Shown: positions 25,509 through 35,486 of the stretch, one piece after another
Layout: each line of letters begins with the position of its first letter
Position numbering within the stretch: the first letter of the stretch is position 1
Source of the DNA: Lachnospiraceae bacterium
GTDB lineage: Bacteria; Bacillota; Clostridia; Lachnospirales; Lachnospiraceae
Assembly: GCA_024693135.1 (NCBI GenBank)
Contig: JAILLN010000044.1
Location: 82,962 to 146,961 of the forward strand
Direction of reading: 5' to 3'
Length of the DNA: 64,000 nt
Notes under the pieces: model-generated
What the model was told of the DNA's origin: nothing
The model's database searches: none
The model's input: only the letters and a program-made list of their open reading frames with translations
Made by a program: the position numbers and the translations under genes

Positions 25509-26211
25509 ATACCTGTCCCAGGCGGGAGCATGCTCCAGGCGGGAGGCAGACCGGTTTGCGGGGGAAGGAAGGATCCTCGTGAACGGGAAGGCAGGCCTTC
25601 CGGGACAGATGGTAGAGCCCGGGAAGGATGAGGTGCTGCTGGACGGCAGGCGGATCCTTCCCAATCATCATAAAGTGGTGCTTGCCTACCATAAGCCTGC
25701 CGGGATCGTATGCAGCACGAAGGATCAGGGCGGGGAGCATAACAATATCATCGATGCGGTCCATTTCCCGGAGAGGGTTTTTCCCGTGGGGAGGCTAGAC
25801 AAGGACTCCACGGGCCTTATTTTGCTGACCAATGACGGGGAGCTTTCCCAGTGGCTGCTGAAGGGCGAAAACCATCATGAAAAGGAATATGAGGTAGAGC
25901 TTGACCGGATGCTTAAGGAAGAGGAGATCCGGCAGATGAGAAAGGGCGGCATCCCCATTGAGGAGGGACGGCCTACCCGCCCCATCCGCACAGACCATCT
26001 GGGCAGGAGATGCTACCGGCTTGTCCTGACGGAGGGGATGAACCGGGAGATCCGGAAAGTGGCAGAATACTTCGGATGCCGGGTGAGACGGCTGAAGAGA
26101 GTACGCTTTGCCCGGATCCGGCTGGGAGAGCTGAAGGAAGGAGAATACCGGATCCTTACGGAAAAAGAGATGGAGGCACTCAAAAGGCCATGGAAGAATA
26201 CGAAGAATTGA
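25486..26211 (+). CDS. RsuA/RluB/RluF family pseudouridine synthase
   Basis: A 241-residue protein. An S4 RNA-binding domain (VRLNKYLSQAGACSRREADR) is followed by the catalytic core with 'GRLDKDSTGLILLTNDG', whose Asp is the catalytic residue, and 'EGMNREIRKVAEYFG'. The 'RLDKDS' form is closest to RluF. It converts a uridine of 23S rRNA, or possibly tRNA, to pseudouridine. ATG 25486 overlaps the kinase gene; GTG 25495 is another in-frame start. The 3' end overlaps ligA by 22 bases. Confidence 0.9.
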   Translation: MPLVRLNKYLSQAGACSRREADRFAGEGRILVNGKAGLPGQMVEPGKDEVLLDGRRILPNHHKVVLAYHKPAGIVCSTKDQGGEHNNIIDAVHFPERVFPVGRLDKDSTGLILLTNDGELSQWLLKGENHHEKEYEVELDRMLKEEEIRQMRKGGIPIEEGRPTRPIRTDHLGRRCYRLVLTEGMNREIRKVAEYFGCRVRRLKRVRFARIRLGELKEGEYRILTEKEMEALKRPWKNTKN

Positions 26212-28181
26212 AACGCATCATCCGGCATCACATGGAGCTCTACTACAATGAGGACGCTCCGGAGATTTCGGATCAGGAATATGACCGGCTGATGCAGTCC
26301 CTGAAGGCCATGGAAAGGGAGCATCCCGAATGGATCACGGCCGATTCCCCCACCCAGATCGTGGGAGGATCGGCAAAGAGAACGGCCGGCGTCACCGTGG
26401 AGCACGACGTGCCCATGCTTTCCATCGAGGATGTCTTTGAGAAGGAAGACGTGCTTGCCTGGGTGAAAGAGGTGCAGGACCTGCATAAAGATGCCCGCTT
26501 TTCGGTAGAGCAGAAGATCGACGGCCTTTCCATGAGCCTGCGGTATGAGGGCGGCCGCCTGATCCTGGCAGAGACCAGGGGCAATGGGTTTACCGGGGAG
26601 GATGTGACCGAAAATGCCAGGTTCATCCCGGACGTAGCCTTAAAGATCCCGGAGCAGGAATACCTGGAGATCCGGGGAGAGGTCTATATGTCCCATGAGG
26701 ACTTTGACCGGACCAATGAAAAGCAGGAGATGAATGACCGGAAGCCCTTTGCCAATCCGAGGAACTGTGCGGCAGGTACCTTAAGGCAGCTGAGTCCTGC
26801 CCTGGTAAAGGAGAGGGGGCTTTCCATGCTTGTCTTTAATGTGCAGAGAGGGGGAGCGGCATATACGTCTTCCCAGCAGGAGGGGATGGAAAGGCTTCGG
26901 GCCATGGGCATCGCCACGGTGCCGTCCATCCTCTGCCATACGGGGGAGGAGGTGCTTTCTGCCATCGACCGGATCGGGGAGGAAAGGGGAAGCCTGCCCT
27001 ATGACATAGACGGGGCGGTCATCAAGATCGACCAGCTCTCCTACCGGGACGACTTTCCCGCCGGCACAAAGTACAGCGCCGGGCACATCGCCTACAAATA
27101 TCCTCCGGAGGAAAAGGAGAGCATCGTAAGGGATATCGAGCTTTCCGTGGGGATGACGGGGAGGATCAATCCCACGGCGGTATTTGATCCGGTGAGGCTT
27201 TGCGGCACCTCCGTAAGCAGGGCGACCCTCCACAACCAGGATTTCATCAACGAGCTGGGGATCGGCATCGGGCGTACGGTCATCGTATACAAGTCCGGGG
27301 AGATCATTCCCAAGATCAAGGGCATCAATCCGGCAAAGAACCCTCCGGGAAGCCGGGTATATGCGCTGCCTCTTACCTGTCCGGTCTGCGGCGCCCCCGC
27401 AAAGAGGGAGGAGGAGACGGCCGACCTGAAGTGCACGAACCCGGAATGTCCCGCCAGGCTCCTGAAGCGCCTCGTGAATTTCGTGGGCCGGGATGCCATG
27501 GACATCAAGGGCTTCGGGACGGAATACATCCGGGCGCTGATGGCAGAAGGATACCTGAAGGACATCGGAGACATCTACAGCCTGAAGGATTTCCGGGACG
27601 AGCTGGTGGAAAAAGGCATGATCGGCAAGGAGAAGAATACGGACAAGCTGCTTTCCGTCATCGAGGAATCCAAAAAGAATCCTCCGGACAGGCTCCTTGC
27701 GGGATTGGGGATCGAAAACGTGGGCCGGGCTTCGGCGAAGACCATCATCCGGCATTTCGGGAGCTTCCGGAAGCTTATGGATGCCGGCATGGAGGAGCTG
27801 ACGGCGGTGGAAGACGTGGGAGAGGTCACGGCGGGATCCATCCGGTCCTTCTTCCAAAGTGAGGGCATCCGGCAGCTGATGGGAAGGCTTGCGGAAGCGG
27901 GGCTTACTATGGAGGCGGAAGGAGGAGCCGGAGCGGACGGCGTCTTCCAGGGCAGGACTTATGTGGTGACGGGGGATCTGTCCCATTTCAAAAACCGGAA
28001 CGAGCTTGTCTCCTTCATTGAGGATAGGGGAGGCAAGGTGTCGGGCAGCGTTTCCAAAAAGACCTATGCCCTCATTAATAATGATGCCGCTTCCAATTCA
28101 GGCAAAAATAAGAAGGCAAAGGAGCTCGGCATTCCGGTGATCACGGAGGAAGAGCTTTTGGGGGAAGCAGATGAAGGCTAA
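26190..28181 (+). CDS. ligA: NAD-dependent DNA ligase
   Basis: I place the start at ATG 26190 (MEEYEELKRIIRHHMEL), as in family members; the frame is open further upstream inside the previous gene. 663 residues. The Ia domain binds NAD, adenylation Lys109 is in 'VEQKIDGLSMSL', then the OB fold, a four-Cys zinc finger (CPVCGAPA...CTNPECPARL), HhH repeats and a C-terminal BRCT domain (about 585-660). It seals nicks in replication and repair. The stop overlaps the next membrane-protein gene by 11 bases. Confidence 0.96.
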   Translation: MEEYEELKRIIRHHMELYYNEDAPEISDQEYDRLMQSLKAMEREHPEWITADSPTQIVGGSAKRTAGVTVEHDVPMLSIEDVFEKEDVLAWVKEVQDLHKDARFSVEQKIDGLSMSLRYEGGRLILAETRGNGFTGEDVTENARFIPDVALKIPEQEYLEIRGEVYMSHEDFDRTNEKQEMNDRKPFANPRNCAAGTLRQLSPALVKERGLSMLVFNVQRGGAAYTSSQQEGMERLRAMGIATVPSILCHTGEEVLSAIDRIGEERGSLPYDIDGAVIKIDQLSYRDDFPAGTKYSAGHIAYKYPPEEKESIVRDIELSVGMTGRINPTAVFDPVRLCGTSVSRATLHNQDFINELGIGIGRTVIVYKSGEIIPKIKGINPAKNPPGSRVYALPLTCPVCGAPAKREEETADLKCTNPECPARLLKRLVNFVGRDAMDIKGFGTEYIRALMAEGYLKDIGDIYSLKDFRDELVEKGMIGKEKNTDKLLSVIEESKKNPPDRLLAGLGIENVGRASAKTIIRHFGSFRKLMDAGMEELTAVEDVGEVTAGSIRSFFQSEGIRQLMGRLAEAGLTMEAEGGAGADGVFQGRTYVVTGDLSHFKNRNELVSFIEDRGGKVSGSVSKKTYALINNDAASNSGKNKKAKELGIPVITEEELLGEADEG

Positions 28182-28773
28182 TATGTTTCTGATCGACTGG
28201 ATCGTGGCCGCGGTATGGGTGAGTCTTTTCGGGCTGGGGCTTTCTACCTCGGTGATCATCCTCTTTCCGGTGACCCTGATCTTTGGGATCCTGAATTATA
28301 CCCATTCCAAAAAAATACTGCGCATCGTTCTTTTAGACATGAACCTGATGATGGCAAGCGTCATTGGGATCATGCTGAATGCATTTCTTTTCATCAACTT
28401 CGTTTATGCAGATCCCGAGACCGTGAGCATGATGATCGTCCTGATCTTCTTCAGCCTGATCTATATCACCCTGATCATGGTGTTTTCCATGATCGCGCTG
28501 GAATCCGGGAGAAAGAAGAGGAGACGGATCGTAAACAGCCTGGCCGAGGGAGAGGAGAGCCGGGCAGAGAGGCGTCTTGCAAGGCTTGAGGAGAAAGCGG
28601 AGGAGGAAGAAGCATCCTATGCCTTCAGCGGAAGGGACAGCTTTTTAAGGCCGCTTTCCGGCATGCGGGATGCAGAGGAGCTTCCGGAGGAGGAGCCGGA
28701 GGAGGATGGGGGAGAAGAGGAGCCGGAGGAAGCCGGACCGAAGTTCCGGGTGATCGTAAAGGATAAAAAATAG
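28171..28773 (+). CDS. Membrane protein of unknown function with acidic C-terminal tail
   Basis: A 200-residue protein with four predicted membrane helices in residues 5-110 (for example MASVIGIMLNAFLFINFVY). A charged coiled-coil-like stretch (RRIVNSLAEGEESRAERRLA) follows, then a Glu/Pro-rich tail (EELPEEEPEEDGGEEEPEE) and a short basic end. I do not recognise the family. It sits between ligA (11-base overlap) and addB (3-base gap), so it is co-transcribed with DNA repair genes, but nothing in it suggests a repair role. Confidence 0.7.
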   Translation: MKANMFLIDWIVAAVWVSLFGLGLSTSVIILFPVTLIFGILNYTHSKKILRIVLLDMNLMMASVIGIMLNAFLFINFVYADPETVSMMIVLIFFSLIYITLIMVFSMIALESGRKKRRRIVNSLAEGEESRAERRLARLEEKAEEEEASYAFSGRDSFLRPLSGMRDAEELPEEEPEEDGGEEEPEEAGPKFRVIVKDKK

Positions 28774-28776
28774 CCT

Positions 28777-31700
28777 ATGCTGGAGATCATAGCCGGGCCT
28801 GCCGGGTCCGGGAAGAGCAGGATGCTGTATGAGCGGGTGCTTGCCCGGGCCATGGAGCATCCGAAGAAAAATATCATCGTCTGCACGCCGGAGCAGTATT
28901 CCCTTACCGTCATGCGCCGCATCGCTTCCATGAGCCGGGAAAAGGGGATCCTGAATATCGACGTGCTGAGCTTCAACCGCCTTGCCCACCGGATCTTTGA
29001 GGGAGCCGGCGGGGATGCCTCAGAGGTGCTGGATGATACTGGAAAGAACCTGATCCTCAGGCGGATCGCCTCGGAAAAGGAGCAGGAGCTTTTGCTGCTT
29101 TCCGCAAATTTGAAGAAGATGGGCTATATCAACAGCGTGAAGTCCGTGATCTCTGAATTCATGCAGTACGGCATCGCTCCGGAAGACCAGGATAGGATGA
29201 TCCTTAACGCGAAGGAGGAAAACCCCTACCTTGCGCTGAAGCTAGAAGATCTCCGGCTGATCTTCGGGGAATTTGAACGAAGGCTGGGGGAAGAATATAT
29301 CACCAGGGAGGAGCTTCTGTCCAAGGCAGCCAAGGCGGCGCATGGGGCAAAGTTTCTTCAGGATGCGGAGATCTGCTTTGACGGCTTCACCGGCTTTACC
29401 CCGGTGCAGTATTATCTCATGGAGGTACTCTACCGCATCACGGGACAGGTCGCGGTCACGGTCACGGACGACGGCTCCGGAAGGCGGTTTTTTGAGATTG
29501 CCCGCAAGGAAGAGGAGCGCCTGAGAAAGATCGGCGGGGCAGATACAAAGCTTACCTTCCTGCCTTCCGGAAAGGAAGTGAAGAGGGAGGCGGGGATCTA
29601 CCGCTGCCATGATGCCGTGATGGAGACGGAGCATGCCATAGAGCAGATCGAGGAGCTTGTCAGGCAGGGATACCGCTACCGGGATATCGGGATCATCCTG
29701 GGGGATCCGGGCTATGGGGAGCTTCTTTCGGATGCCGCAAAAAAGAGGGGCATCCCGGTTTTTTCCGACCGTACCCAGGGCATCGCCATGAACCCGCTCT
29801 CCGAGCTGATCCGCGTCCTGCTTCAGGCCGTAAGGGATGACTTTCCCTACGAGAGCATGGTCCACTTGATGAAGACAGGCCTTACGGGGATCGACCGGGA
29901 GAAGGCAGATGAGGCCGAAAACTATATCCGCGCCCTGAAGATCCGGGGAAGAAGCCGCTACCAGAGGCAGTGGAAACGGAAATATAAAGGGATCGAGCCG
30001 GAAACGGCCGAGGCCGCGGAGGAGGTCCGGAAGGAGATCTATGCCCTGCTTTCCCCCCTGCTGAAGCTTGGGGAGAAGGCAGGCGCGGCCCGGATCACGA
30101 AGGCCCTGTATGAGGTGCTTCTTAAGGCCGGGGCGGAGGAAGGCATAAATGCCATGGCGGAAGGCCTTGAGGCGGAGGGGCTTCGCTCGGAGGCCATGCA
30201 GTATGCCCAGATCTATGCCAGGGTCATGCAGCTTTTCGATCAGATCGCAGAGCTTTTGGGGGAGGAAGAAATGAGCATCGGCGAATATGCCGAGCTCATG
30301 GATGCAGGCTTGAGCGAGATCCGCTTAGGCACACTGCCTCCGGGCACGGACTGCATCATCGCCGGTGACCTGCTGAGGAGCCGGTTTTCCGGGATCCGGG
30401 CTCTTTTCATCCTGGGAATGAATGAGGGATTCGTCCCCCAGGCCCCGGAAAGGGGAGGGCTGATCTCCGACCGGGACCGGGATTTTCTGAAGGAAGCCGG
30501 CTTTGAGCTTGCGCCCACGGCGGCGGAGCAGGCCGATACGGAGCAGTACTACCTTTATATGAATCTTTTTAAGCCCACGGATAAGCTCATGGTCTCCTAC
30601 GCAGACCTGGGGCCGGACATGTCCGAGAGGAAGCCCTCCTACTTCCTGGGATTTGTGCGCCAGGAGGTGCCGGAGGCGAAGACATATCATGTGCAGGAGC
30701 TGGATTGCTTTGACCGGGTCCGGGCCATGGAGCGTCTGTCGGAGGTGATGGGCACTTATTCCCGGGAGGCGGCCCTGCTCTACCGGTTCTTCCTCGAGGA
30801 GGGCGGGGATCCGGAGAGGCTGCTTTCGGCTTCGCAGGGGGAGAGCTGGGGGAGGCAGCTGGGAAAGCTTGCGGCCAGGCTGGTATACGGAGGCCGGAAG
30901 CTGGAATCCGCCACGGAGCTCGAACGGTATGCGGCCTGCGCCTACCAGCATTTTCTGCGATACGGCCTAAGGCTCAGGGAAAGAGCGGATTTTGAATTTG
31001 CGATGCGGGACTTCGGCAATGTGCTCCATGGCATCCTGCAGGACTATGCAGAGGGGCTTCGGAGCATCGGGCGGAGCTTCCGGGATCCCTATGACGAGAA
31101 GTCAGAGGAGATATTGTCTGCCGTGCTGGAGAATGCGGGGGATGAAAGACAGGCCCTCATGTTTGCGGAAAGCAGCCGGAACGCCTACATGAAAAAAAGG
31201 ATGGAGAGGGTGGCAAGGCGCACCATCGATACCATCCAAAGCCAGGTCTTAAGCGGTTCCTTTGAGCCAGAAGCCTTTGAGAAGTATTTCGAACATGAGG
31301 GGCTTAAGGGCTATATCGACCGGGTGGACTGCTCGGCCGACGGGGAGGAGGCCTGGGTCAGCATCATTGATTATAAATCCGGAAACAAGCCCTTCGACCT
31401 GGACCGGATCTATTATGGACTGGATCTGCAGCTTATCCTATATCTGTCCGCAGCCCTCGCCCAGATGGAGGGGAAGTACGGGAAGGGGAAGGTACATCCC
31501 GCGGGAGTCTTTTATTATCATGTGGACGATCCCCTGGTGGAGGATGAGGGGGAGGACGATGAGGAGCTTAAGCATAAGATCGAAAGGCAGCTGCGGCTGA
31601 GGGGCATGGTGAATTCCGATCCGGAAGCCATAAGGAGGCTGGATGGCAATGTCTCTGAAAAGGGGAAGTCGGATGTGATCCCCGTAGGCTTTAAGTCAGA

Positions 31701-31950
31701 CGGGGGATTTGATGCCTATTCCAAGGTAGCCTCGGAAGAGGAGCTTAAGGAGATGATGAGCCATGCCATAAAACTGGCAAGGCAGCTTCAAGAGGGGATC
31801 CTTTCCGGGAATGTGAGCCGGGAGCCCTTTGAGCTGGACGGCAGCACGGCCTGTGACTATTGCGGCTACAGGGAGATCTGCGACGGGGGCAAAAAAAGGC
31901 ACCTGTCCAGCGTGGAATTTCCGGATTCATGGAAGGAAGAGGGATCATAG
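28777..31950 (+). CDS. addB: ATP-dependent helicase/nuclease subunit AddB
   Basis: A 1057-residue protein. Walker A 'GPAGSGKSRM' starts at residue 7. Helicase-like motifs are otherwise weak, as usual in AddB. The C-terminal RecB-like nuclease domain has 'IIDYKSGNK' and the four-Cys iron-sulfur pattern: one Cys in 'AACAYQHFLRYG' and three in 'CDYCGYREICDG'. With AddA it processes double-strand ends and recognises Chi. The addA ATG follows 5 bases after its stop. Confidence 0.95.
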   Translation: MLEIIAGPAGSGKSRMLYERVLARAMEHPKKNIIVCTPEQYSLTVMRRIASMSREKGILNIDVLSFNRLAHRIFEGAGGDASEVLDDTGKNLILRRIASEKEQELLLLSANLKKMGYINSVKSVISEFMQYGIAPEDQDRMILNAKEENPYLALKLEDLRLIFGEFERRLGEEYITREELLSKAAKAAHGAKFLQDAEICFDGFTGFTPVQYYLMEVLYRITGQVAVTVTDDGSGRRFFEIARKEEERLRKIGGADTKLTFLPSGKEVKREAGIYRCHDAVMETEHAIEQIEELVRQGYRYRDIGIILGDPGYGELLSDAAKKRGIPVFSDRTQGIAMNPLSELIRVLLQAVRDDFPYESMVHLMKTGLTGIDREKADEAENYIRALKIRGRSRYQRQWKRKYKGIEPETAEAAEEVRKEIYALLSPLLKLGEKAGAARITKALYEVLLKAGAEEGINAMAEGLEAEGLRSEAMQYAQIYARVMQLFDQIAELLGEEEMSIGEYAELMDAGLSEIRLGTLPPGTDCIIAGDLLRSRFSGIRALFILGMNEGFVPQAPERGGLISDRDRDFLKEAGFELAPTAAEQADTEQYYLYMNLFKPTDKLMVSYADLGPDMSERKPSYFLGFVRQEVPEAKTYHVQELDCFDRVRAMERLSEVMGTYSREAALLYRFFLEEGGDPERLLSASQGESWGRQLGKLAARLVYGGRKLESATELERYAACAYQHFLRYGLRLRERADFEFAMRDFGNVLHGILQDYAEGLRSIGRSFRDPYDEKSEEILSAVLENAGDERQALMFAESSRNAYMKKRMERVARRTIDTIQSQVLSGSFEPEAFEKYFEHEGLKGYIDRVDCSADGEEAWVSIIDYKSGNKPFDLDRIYYGLDLQLILYLSAALAQMEGKYGKGKVHPAGVFYYHVDDPLVEDEGEDDEELKHKIERQLRLRGMVNSDPEAIRRLDGNVSEKGKSDVIPVGFKSDGGFDAYSKVASEEELKEMMSHAIKLARQLQEGILSGNVSREPFELDGSTACDYCGYREICDGGKKRHLSSVEFPDSWKEEGS

Positions 31951-31955
31951 GCAGG

Positions 31956-34900
31956 ATGGATTTTACGGAAGAGCAGAAAAAAGTCATCGCCATAGAGGGG
32001 GCAGACGTACTGGTATCTGCGGCAGCGGGCTCGGGGAAGACCGCCGTGATCGTAGAGAGGGTGATCCGAAAGACGGTCCGGGACGGGGGAGACCTGATGA
32101 GGCTTTTGATCGTGACCTTTACCCGTGCGGCGGCATCCGAGATGCGGGAAAGGATCCGGGATACCCTGGAGGAGGAATACCGGCGTGCCGAAACGGAGGA
32201 GATGCGGGAGCGGATATCCCGCCAGCTCTCCATGATCTTCACCGCCCCCATCACCACCATAGACGGCTTCTGCCTGGATCTGATCCGCAGCAATTTCAAC
32301 CTCTGCGGCATCGATCCGGCCTTCCGTGTGGCCGATGAGGGGGAGCTTTCCATGCTTAAGGGGGATGTGATGGAAAGCCTTATGGAAAGGCATTATGAGG
32401 AGGACGGGGAGGACTCCCCCTTCTATGCTTTTCTGGAGCGTTTTTCCTTAAGAAGGAATGATGAGGATGTGGTCTGGGCCATCATGAAGCTCCATGAATT
32501 TGCCGGCAGCCGTCCGGATCCGGAGGCATACCTTAAGGGGATCGCCGGGCAGTATGGGGCAGAGGATGAGGAGGAGCTCCTGGCCTCGGACTTTATGCGG
32601 GAAGGCGTAAGTCTTGCCGAAGCAAGGCTTTGCTCTGCAAGGCAGGCCTATGAGACAGCCGAAGCCATCTGCCTGAAGCCGGAGGGTCCGGAGGTCTACC
32701 TGGATCTCATCCGCAGAGAAAAGGAGTCTGTGGAGTGGCTGCTGGCGCTGGATAGCTGGCAGGACCTGAAGAGCGCTCTTTGCGGGATATCCTTCGACAG
32801 GCTTCCGGTAAAGCGGAACGATCCTGCGGACAAGGCCTTAAAGGAGCAGGCGAAGGATCTGAGAAACAGCGCGAAGAAGATCATCAATGAGGTGGCGAAG
32901 CAATACTTTGGGATGGAGCCGGAGGATATCCTGAAGGAGCTTTCCGCCTGCAGGCCCATGGCAGAGGAGCTTTCCGCCCTTGCGCTGGAATTTGCCGCAG
33001 AATATGCCCAGGCCAAAAGGAAAAGGGGGATCGTGGATTTCATGGACCTGGAGCATTATGCCCTGGAAATCCTGAAGGATGAGGGAGCCAGGGAGCGGAC
33101 GGAGCGTTCCTTCGATGAGATCATCGTGGATGAGTACCAGGACAGCAACCGGATCCAGGAGGAGATCTTCTCCCGGATCTCCAATGGCCGGAACTATTTC
33201 TGCGTGGGGGATATCAAGCAGAGCATATACAGCTTCCGGGATGCCTGCCCGAAGCTTTTTGCCGGGAAATACGACCGCTTCCGCCCTTATGGGGAGGAGG
33301 GGACAGAGGGAGGAGTAAGGATCACCCTGGCTAAAAATTTCCGCAGCCGGAAGGAAGTGATCGGATCCGTAAACGGACTTTTCCAGGAGATCATGCACCG
33401 GGATACCGGGGGCGTGGAATACGATCAAGATGCAAGGCTGTACTACGGGGAGCTTTTCCGGAATGAGAATGAGGACGCCGTAACGGAATGCCTGACGGTG
33501 CTTATGGATCCCCAAAACACCCTGGATCCCAGGGAAGCGGAAGCCCAGGCGGTATGCCAAAGGATCCAGAGCCTTGTGGGAAGCTTCCCGGTGGAGGACA
33601 AAAAGACCGGGATCCGGCATCCCTGCCGCTACGGGGATATCGTGATCCTGCTCCGCACCCGTGCCGGCTGGGATGATGTGTTCATGGAAACCCTGACGGA
33701 AAACGGGATCCCCGCCAGGATGGAGTCGAGGGACGGATACCTTCTTTCCTTCGAGATCCGGACCATGCTGAACTTCTTAAGCGTCATCGACAATCCCAGG
33801 CAGGATATCCCCCTGGCCGGGACCCTGCTCAGCATCTTCGGGGATTTCACCGAGGAAGAGACGGCCGTCATCCGCTCCCGGCTTCAGACAGGGGGGCTCT
33901 ATGATGCCCTTGTCTTTGCGGCAGGGGAGGGGGAAGATCCCCTGGCGGTGAAGGCAGGGGAGTTTCTTAAAAAGCTCAGCCATTACCGGAACCGGTCAGC
34001 CTATCTTTCTGTACGGGAGCTCATAGACCAGATCATCAGGGATTTCCGCTTTGATCTTTATGTGCGGTCCATACCGGGCGGCGCCATGAGGCTTTCCAAC
34101 CTGAGGATGCTCCTAACCAGGGCAGACCAGTTTGAAAAGACAAGCTTCCGGGGGCTTTTCCGGTTTATCCGCTATATCGAAGCCATGCGGAAATATGAGG
34201 TGGATTTTGGCGGGGCGAATCCGGATAACGATGAGGATGCGGTGGTGATCATGAGCATCCACCATTCCAAGGGGATGGAGTTTCCGGTGGTATTCTTAAG
34301 CGGGATGGGCAAGAAGTTTAATCTGGCGGATACCCGGGAAAGGCTCCTTTTGGATGATGAGCTGGGAGCCGGGATGGACCGGACGGATCCCAAGAGGCGG
34401 ACGAGAAAGAGGACCCTGATCAAGATGGTGATCGCAGGGCGGAGAAAGAGAGAAGTCGTCGCCGAGGAGATGCGGATCCTGTATGTGGCGATGACCAGGG
34501 CCAGGGAGAAGCTGATCCTCACCACAAGCCGGGATGCATCCAAAGCCCCGCAGATCCCTGCGTCGGCATCGGAGGCTTCCTGCTTTGCCGACTGGCTGTC
34601 CTTTGGCTTTGCCACCGGGGAAGGCATATCCGGCAGCATCCTTAAGGAGGAATGGCCGGAGGAGGAGCTTGCCGTAAGCCGGGTGCTGGAGGAGGATGAA
34701 AGAAAGCATCAGAAGGAGGACTTCCTGGAAGAAGCCGGGAAGGTGCCTGAGGAGGAGATCCATAAGCTGAAGGAGCGGACCGCCTATGCCTATCCCCATG
34801 AGGATAGCCTGACTGTACCGGATAAGGTATCCGTGTCGGTGCTGAAGCATGAAGCCATGGAGGAAGCAGGGATCCCCTTAAACCGGTACGTGGAAGAAAG

Positions 34901-35471
34901 GAAGAGCACGGTGCCCCGCTTCATCTCCGGGCTGAAGAGGAAGCCCGGAGGCCCGGTGAAGGGAGCCTTAAGGGGGACGGCTTATCATACGGCCTTTGAG
35001 CATTTTCCTTTTGGGGAGATCCGGACGAAAAAGGATGTGAAGGACTTTACGGCAAGGCTGGTAAGGGAGCATAAGCTGACCGGGGAGGAAGCAGGGATGA
35101 TCCGGGCGGAGGATCTCCTGACGTTTGCCGGAGGAGAGCTGGCAAACAGGATGGAGTGGGCAGAAAGGCAGGGGAAGCTGTACCGGGAGCAGCCCTTTGT
35201 GATCCTTGTGCCGGCAAAGGAGGTGAACCCGGCGTATCCTGAAGGAGAGACCGTCATGGTACAGGGGATCATCGATGCCTTTTTTGAAGAGGACGGAAGG
35301 CTTGTGGTAGTGGATTATAAGACAGACCGGGTAGCAGAGGCTTCTGAGCTTGCAGAGCGCTACAGGGCGCAGCTTATGTATTACGGAAGGGCATTAAAGC
35401 AGCTTACGGGGAAGGAGGCATCAGAGCTTCTTCTCTATGCCGTACCCTTTGGAACGGAAGTACCGGTCTGA
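31956..35471 (+). CDS. addA: ATP-dependent helicase/nuclease subunit AddA
   Basis: ATG 31956 (MDFTEEQKKVIAI) is chosen, as the upstream extension lies inside addB. The 1171-residue UvrD/SF1 helicase has Walker A 'AAAGSGKTAVIVERV', motif II 'IIVDEYQDSN', 'VGDIKQSIYSFRDA', 'SIHHSKGMEFPVVF' and 'LYVAMTRAREKL', and a C-terminal nuclease domain with 'VVDYKTDRV'. It is the motor and one nuclease of the AddAB double-strand-break repair complex. Confidence 0.96.
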   Translation: MDFTEEQKKVIAIEGADVLVSAAAGSGKTAVIVERVIRKTVRDGGDLMRLLIVTFTRAAASEMRERIRDTLEEEYRRAETEEMRERISRQLSMIFTAPITTIDGFCLDLIRSNFNLCGIDPAFRVADEGELSMLKGDVMESLMERHYEEDGEDSPFYAFLERFSLRRNDEDVVWAIMKLHEFAGSRPDPEAYLKGIAGQYGAEDEEELLASDFMREGVSLAEARLCSARQAYETAEAICLKPEGPEVYLDLIRREKESVEWLLALDSWQDLKSALCGISFDRLPVKRNDPADKALKEQAKDLRNSAKKIINEVAKQYFGMEPEDILKELSACRPMAEELSALALEFAAEYAQAKRKRGIVDFMDLEHYALEILKDEGARERTERSFDEIIVDEYQDSNRIQEEIFSRISNGRNYFCVGDIKQSIYSFRDACPKLFAGKYDRFRPYGEEGTEGGVRITLAKNFRSRKEVIGSVNGLFQEIMHRDTGGVEYDQDARLYYGELFRNENEDAVTECLTVLMDPQNTLDPREAEAQAVCQRIQSLVGSFPVEDKKTGIRHPCRYGDIVILLRTRAGWDDVFMETLTENGIPARMESRDGYLLSFEIRTMLNFLSVIDNPRQDIPLAGTLLSIFGDFTEEETAVIRSRLQTGGLYDALVFAAGEGEDPLAVKAGEFLKKLSHYRNRSAYLSVRELIDQIIRDFRFDLYVRSIPGGAMRLSNLRMLLTRADQFEKTSFRGLFRFIRYIEAMRKYEVDFGGANPDNDEDAVVIMSIHHSKGMEFPVVFLSGMGKKFNLADTRERLLLDDELGAGMDRTDPKRRTRKRTLIKMVIAGRRKREVVAEEMRILYVAMTRAREKLILTTSRDASKAPQIPASASEASCFADWLSFGFATGEGISGSILKEEWPEEELAVSRVLEEDERKHQKEDFLEEAGKVPEEEIHKLKERTAYAYPHEDSLTVPDKVSVSVLKHEAMEEAGIPLNRYVEERKSTVPRFISGLKRKPGGPVKGALRGTAYHTAFEHFPFGEIRTKKDVKDFTARLVREHKLTGEEAGMIRAEDLLTFAGGELANRMEWAERQGKLYREQPFVILVPAKEVNPAYPEGETVMVQGIIDAFFEEDGRLVVVDYKTDRVAEASELAERYRAQLMYYGRALKQLTGKEASELLLYAVPFGTEVPV

Positions 35472-35486
35472 GCATGGGAGAGGAAA

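Noticed and set aside
24621..25664. 347-residue minus-strand frame with RHLFRRRRPLRHPA repeats
   Set aside because: It is the mirror of the Pro/Glu repeat linker in the hybrid kinase, with no ribosome binding site or recognisable domain.
26781..27986. 401-residue minus-strand frame
   Set aside because: Antisense shadow of ligA; no start signal or domain.
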